Source of the DNA: Linderina pennispora
Lineage: Eukaryota; Kickxellomycota; Kickxellomycetes; Kickxellales; Kickxellaceae
DNA length: 64,000 nucleotides
Assembly (NCBI RefSeq): GCF_002104995.1
Contig: NW_024468249.1
Span: forward strand, 496,001-560,000
Direction: 5' to 3'
Shown: positions 58,954-64,000 of the stretch, piece after piece
Numbering within the stretch: position 1 is the first letter of the stretch
How the letters are laid out: each line of letters starts with the position of its first letter
The notes under the pieces: generated by a model
Databases searched by the model: none
Seen by the model: only the letters and a program-made list of their open reading frames with translations
What the model was told of the DNA's origin: nothing
Translations under genes and position numbers: made by a program

Positions 58954-61900
58954 ATGCCAGACACCCCACATCATATCAGTACCATGGGTGCAGCTGGCGT
59001 GACAGCCGAACTTTCACCTTCACTGGGTTCTGTTGCAGATGGAAATGAGGCCAATTTGGCTGGACAGCCGAGCCCAGGCTCTCACTTGATTGCTGTCAAT
59101 GGGCTTCCTGGGGGCAGTGGTGGTGGTAGCGGTGATTCTGATGAAGAGGTGGTGGTAGGTGGCGGCAGTGTTGCTGTTGCCACCAACGGCAAGACCGGTG
59201 ATGATAGCAGGCAGGCACGGCCGCCTCTGCTGTCGAATGTCGCCGTGCAGTCGCTATCACCGCCAGCACCAGGCCCGTCCAGTGGCTGTGGCCGACAGGG
59301 GTCTTACTGCTACTGCCTCTGCTGCTGGTGTTTATAAGGATGAGGAGGAGGAGGAGACAATTCTGGTCGCCTCGCTGATTCCGAAAATAGCATCACCAGC
59401 TGCATTCGTCGTCATCGACACGGCCTCTAGACTCGTCACTCATTCCCCCGTCTCTGCAAAACTCCACCCTCTCTGATGCCCTGATGGGCGCTTCCTTCAC
59501 TGACCCGACGACCCGCGACGCGCCCATAGCCAATGACGCGCAGCCGATCTCGTCCGCCGATGACTACACCGCCGTCAATCGCGAGGCTCTGCAGCAATGG
59601 CATGCCCGGATCAAGCAACCTGATAACGCCATCGAACAGGTAATACCATCTTTTACATTTGACATTTGCATGACCTCCCTCGCATTCTGTCTATGTCCCT
59701 GTAGCCGCTGCGCTGCTGCATGGAAGGGCGCGGAGGGGTCGCTCTTTGCCATTGTTGTCCTATGCACTGCTCGACACAGCGTGCGTGTGAGAGCGTCTGG
59801 TAGTAGAGCGCGGTGACCTGGTGATCTCATGTGCCAGACGCGCCCCTTTTATTGCATGTCTCTGGCATGAAGAGCGGGAGGAGGCCAGGTAGCAGGCTTG
59901 AGCCCGCCAGCGCATGGGACCTCAAATCAGACTTGCATATCCAATGCTGTCGGAAGCGTCCCTCTGCCAAACCCGTCCATTTCGGGCATGTGCTGCTAAT
60001 GTTTACTGTTGGCTCCCCTTTTTGTTATTTTTGTAGTCGAAAACCGATGTACGGGAATTTATGAGTGGCTCGGCCCGGCGGCGACTGCGTCTTGTTCTAG
60101 GTGCAGCTCCACGAGCTCATTGACCGGGCGCCCACGATTTACCGTATTCTGGAGCAAAAACAGCTCGTCGAGAAACTCGGCAGCATCGCTTTCGCGGCTT
60201 GAGCGGCAACTGAATGCTGCATGGAAGGACCTCAAGCTGCGGTGCTCGCTGCTGATCTTTGAGAAGGCTGTGGTGCAGGAGGTTGTGCAGCAGTCACCGC
60301 TAGCTGAAGATGATGAGGCACACTGGCGACAAGTTGGCGTGTGTGCAGTCGCTGGTCGTGTCTGTGCTCCAGGAGGCCATTGAGAACACCGGAGCCATCT
60401 GGGAGTCCTTTGCCGCATGTGCTCGAGGCCTAGTGCTTGCAGGGCAGGGTGCCGAGGCACTAAAGTGCATCGCGCGCCTGTCGATGGACTGCGTTGCAGT
60501 GCAGCAGGACCTGGCCAGCACGCTGCTGAGCGTGTACCGTGTCCTGCCCGATATGTATAAGGCCGTTATCAAAGATTCAGTCGAATACATGGCTTCACTG
60601 GGCCCTGCCAACGCGCGCACCGTGGCACACGAGCTGCGGCGGCATCGCGTGCTGGCGGGAGTCATGTTCCGCACGCTGGCAAGCCAGCTCGACATAGCTA
60701 GCGCCACCGACGTGCGGCGGTACCTCGACGGGCTGCTGAGCACGGGCGTGACTCTGTGGATCGGCAAAGCAAAGTGCTCAAAGGTCGGCTCGAGCATCCG
60801 CGACGCAGTGTACCGCCAGTTCAACGCGCTGACGACCGAGGAGCAGCAGCTCAATTTGTCGTCGTACACCCGGATTGTGTCGGGGCTGATTGGGTATTTG
60901 CGGCTGGAGGCGCTGAGCGCAGACTTTGGCTTTTTCCAGCGCGTGGCGCAGCTGACCAATTCGGATCACGAGGTCAGCCTCTGTGCAGCCTTGCTTCTGA
61001 CTCTTGTCGGGTTTGGCGCACAGATGACTGCCCGCGACACCCTCGACGCAATAACCGCCACTGCGCATACGCCCGTTGGCCGGCAGGTCGACTGCCTGCT
61101 AGCGCATCTAAGCACCGATCATGCAGAGGACGTCGAGCGGTTTGCCATAGACACGCTGGGAATGGATTTCGTGTTTCCGCGCGACCGCCTGTTTTATCTG
61201 AAGGAGATCATGCAGCAGTCCGACTCGAGTCACTTTGCTGACGCCAGCATCGCGCGCCGACTCGTCCGCGTTCCACAGCCAGCTCGGCCTCTGGTTGCAG
61301 GCGCCACCGACAGCGCCTCTTGCTCAAGGCTGCATCGCAATGCCGTGCTGTATTGCCTGCAGAGCAATGTGTTCCAGGACCAGGGCATCGATGTGCGCGA
61401 ATGGGTCACGCACATGGTTCGGACAACGGACATGACCAACGCCGGTCTCTTGGGGCCGCTGGTCAAGAGCTACGTCAATGGCATATTTGGCTCTGCTGCC
61501 ATCACGCCTATTCCCGAGGCCATGCTGCAGCGGGGGTTTGCAGCCGAGTCTGTCGCTGGTGGCCAGGCTGCTTCGGTGCCGCCGGCCATGGCTCTGTATC
61601 TGCTCTACATTCTGTATTATAACGAGCACTTACTCGATCAGCCCAAGCAGTCAACCAACGCGTTTGCATCAGTGCCCAAGCGGCCGGACATCGACTGCTG
61701 GCGGCCTTTCGGCAAACGGCCCCATGGCTCGCAGTGGCCAGTTCGGATATGCTGGCTCAGGGAACACACCAGGAGCGTGGGGCAGCAGCCACAACTCGCC
61801 TGCGCCAGGCAGTCGCCCGGACACCGGACGGACGACGCCGCTGGGGAACATGACCGGTGTGGCTCGCCGCGGTGAATATTCGGATCAGCTCTTGGACTCG

Positions 61901-63851
61901 CTACCAGTAGCGTGGATCCTCCAGACCGCCAGTAACTCCGCCGAGTACCAGCTGATTTGGCCCGACATTGTGTCGATGGCTACGGCGCAGTTCCCAGACC
62001 AGGTCGAACCAGTATCGGTGCTGCAGCGCGAGCTGGCGGTTAACGCCTTCCGCCACTCTGACAGCACGTCGTGCGCCTTGAGGCAACTGAGCCAGAGCGA
62101 CTTTGTCCGCCTCACCAGCAGTGCACGCGCGATGATCGAGCAGGTGCTGGTACCGCCGCCGGATACCACGCAGACGCAGCATCTGATTCAGTTTGCTGAC
62201 CAGTACACCGCGCTCCCCGAGGCCGTTCGCATGGAGACAGCCGAGCAGCTGGCAGCGACAGTTTGTGGTCTGGCGGCACAGCATGCGCAGAACAAGGAGC
62301 TCACCACGGTAGTCAGACGCATCTGGTACATGGCGCACACGCTGAACCCGCACGCGGTATCAACAGCAACCGTGAACGCATGGCGCAGCAGGTCTGAGAT
62401 GACCAAGCCCAAGTTTATCACGCAGGACTTGTGGCTCGACCCGCTGGTCCTGTTCCGCCTGAACCCGAGCATCATCCAGTCTGCCAACCTGGCTGACGTG
62501 TTTTTGACCATCCTGTCCGAGTTCCTGCTGCTGTCCAGGGCCAGTCTGCGGCGGCTGTATCGGCTGCGGCAGAAGGATGCGGGCACGCTGAAGCAGTCGC
62601 ATATGACTGCGATGCTACAGCTGCAGGAATCCGGCGCTCTGCAGCTCCTGCTTGAGCTGACGCCGTTCGTCAACGACGTCGATGTGAAGCGAGTGGTGTT
62701 TGGGTTTGTGCACGCCCGGTTCCTCGAGCAGCGCGCGATCCAGAAGCTGCTGCACTTCCAGGCATACGACATTGCGACAATCTCCGACATGGTTGAATAT
62801 GTACCGTCGATGCACGCGTGTTCCGAGTTCATCCCCGAACTCCTGATGCACCCGTCGCTGCGGCTGCAGCACTTTGCGATCAAGCTGGCCGCTGCCATCA
62901 CTACCAAGTATCCGATCGTGGCCAACGAGGGCATGGCCAAGGAGGTTATCCTGCCACATGTGCAGACGACATTGGCCCAAATTATTGGCACAGCGGTGCC
63001 CGAGCAGCTGGTGCTGGCCAATGCGATGCTCAACGCCGTCATGGCAATCTCCCAGGCATATCCGAACATTGCTGAGGAGTGCAAGAAGCTGCTGACATCG
63101 CTACGCGAACAGGCGGAGGAGCGAGCACGCACCATGTTTCCCGCCAGCCAGATGTCGCCGCCGCCGCAACAGTACAGCGACAAGCAGATGGCCATTGCGC
63201 GCTGGATCAAGACTATCGACAGTGCGGTTAGCTGCTTGGAACAGCAGCAAGGCGCCCACTACCAAGACCTTGCAGCTGTGCATTGAGGAAGCGGACGCCA
63301 ACGAAATGATCACCAAGCTCCTTGTGAAGGCTCGGGCTGAGAAGAAAGCGCTGCAGACTGGTCGCAATGGCTCGCCGGAGCCGCGCAGCAACCAGGGCGG
63401 CGGCCCAAGCCAGCAGGGCGGGCCGCAGCAGATGTACCACGATGACGACCACCGCCACGGCCACCACCACCCGTCCAGCGGGCCGCAGAAGCGCCTGCAC
63501 GGACAAATGGGCGGACGCGAAAACCGTGGCAACGGCCCTCCTCCACGTGGACCGCCACCAGGACCGCCGCCAGACGGGTTCCCGAACGGCGCCAGCATGA
63601 TGGGCGGTATGCCACCTGGCATGCCTCTGCCGCACATGGTCGAGCATGGGCCACCGCCAGGACACCGCGATGGGAGGGATGCCAACAAGGGACAGTTCCA
63701 CCAGCGCAACAGTAACAAGAAAGCATCGAGGAACCGGCATCTCATTCGCGCCAGCGGCAGTAGCAGCCCGGGCAGGGATTCGGGTAAGCAGCAGGGGGGC
63801 ATGAAGCGTGGCCGCGGTGGCAACGACAGATCGCGGAGCCGGGATCGCTGA
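58954..63851 (+). CDS. INTS2: Integrator complex subunit 2 (INTS2)-like protein, one intron, several frame breaks
   Basis: Starts at ATG 58954 (or 58984, same frame). The N-terminus is Gly/Ser-rich and disordered. The intron 59640-60036 (GTAATA/TTTGTAG) joins ALQQWHARIKQPDNAIEQ to SKTDVREFMSGSARRRLRLV. INTS2 features follow: KCIARLSMDCVAVQQDLAST, DTLGMDFVFPRDRLFYLKEI, LHRNAVLYCLQSNVFQDQGI, VREWVTHMVRTT, VKSYVNGIFG, MALYLLYILYYNEHLL, DLWLDPLVLFRLNPSIIQS and PSMHACSEFIPELLMHPSLR. These track human INTS2 in order through nearly its full length. Integrator cleaves nascent RNA at snRNA genes and stalled Pol II. The tail after 63300 is extra: Gly/Pro/Arg/His-rich, ending DRSRSRDR. Frame breaks near 59290, 59440, 60195, 60335, 61690-61760 and 63245. 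Confidence 0.85.
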
Positions 63852-64000
63852 GTGGTAGAGATCATGCCCACATCCCCAATCTACCGATCGGCCCTTTTCC
63901 TATGTCATGTGTAGCCTGTGTCCTTTTTACGAGCAATATATTGTGTTCTGATCCGGGGCAAGATGGGGTGGAGTTCCCGACGGCGTGTAGCTGCATGGGT
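63852..64000. other. 3' flank of INTS2-like gene
   Basis: 149 bp to the window edge, with no gene visible. Confidence 0.4.

Noticed and set aside
1-64000. tRNA, rRNA or CRISPR
   Set aside because: No convincing tRNA A/B box pair, rRNA sequence or spaced repeat array was found by eye.

Overview
The window is nuclear DNA from a fungus, most likely an early-diverging lineage such as Kickxellomycotina. That placement is inference. Directly visible are short spliceosomal introns (about 75-90 nt, GTAAGT-like donors, TACTAAC-like branch sites), dense single genes on both strands with short spacers, TATA boxes, a secreted protein with three CBM19-like chitin-binding units, mitochondrial complex I genes and Integrator subunit 2. 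Complex I excludes Saccharomyces-like yeasts, and INTS2 points away from typical Dikarya.

Layout. 1-8 kb: the 5' end of a glutamate-carboxypeptidase-like gene running off the left edge, then NDUFB2-like, mitochondrial uS12, MMADHC-like, TRS33, CWC27, RRP8, mitochondrial malonyl transferase and a CTR copper transporter. 8-20 kb is sparser: short TATA-driven ORFs, a histidine-rich protein, an alpha/beta-hydrolase-fold protein lacking its catalytic residues, an unassigned multi-exon gene and a gelsolin-domain protein. 20-32 kb is metabolic and secreted: a Gfo/Idh/MocA oxidoreductase, the CBM19 protein, alkaline phosphatase, a 1335-residue xanthine-dehydrogenase-family enzyme, an F-box-like gene and a MIC12-like gene. 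32-46 kb: a WDTC1/DCAF6-like CUL4 adaptor, REV3, a seven-exon 3-ketoacyl-CoA reductase and ferrochelatase. 46-51 kb: a tandem pair of glutamate carboxypeptidase II paralogs sharing a nearly identical 0.75-kb tract. 51-64 kb: NDUFA5, a DUF423 protein, ARC1-like, polyprenal reductase, an MSS116-like helicase and INTS2.

These are mostly unrelated housekeeping genes. Loose themes are mitochondrial function (NDUFB2, NDUFA5, uS12m, MCT1, MIC12, MSS116, HEM15) and RNA biology (CWC27, RRP8, ARC1, INTS2). I saw no CRISPR array, transposon, tRNA or rRNA.

A dominant feature is about 14 genes interrupted by single-base frame breaks or a stop, while neighbours of up to 4 kb stay open. Breaks in conserved, normally single-copy genes suggest assembly indels. 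The first tandem peptidase copy and the ketoacyl reductase are broken densely enough to be possible pseudogenes. No undescribed multi-gene system is evident. The best leads are the peptidase conversion tract, fungal INTS2 with an RG/P-rich tail, the altered xanthine-dehydrogenase pocket and the hydrolase-fold pseudoenzyme.
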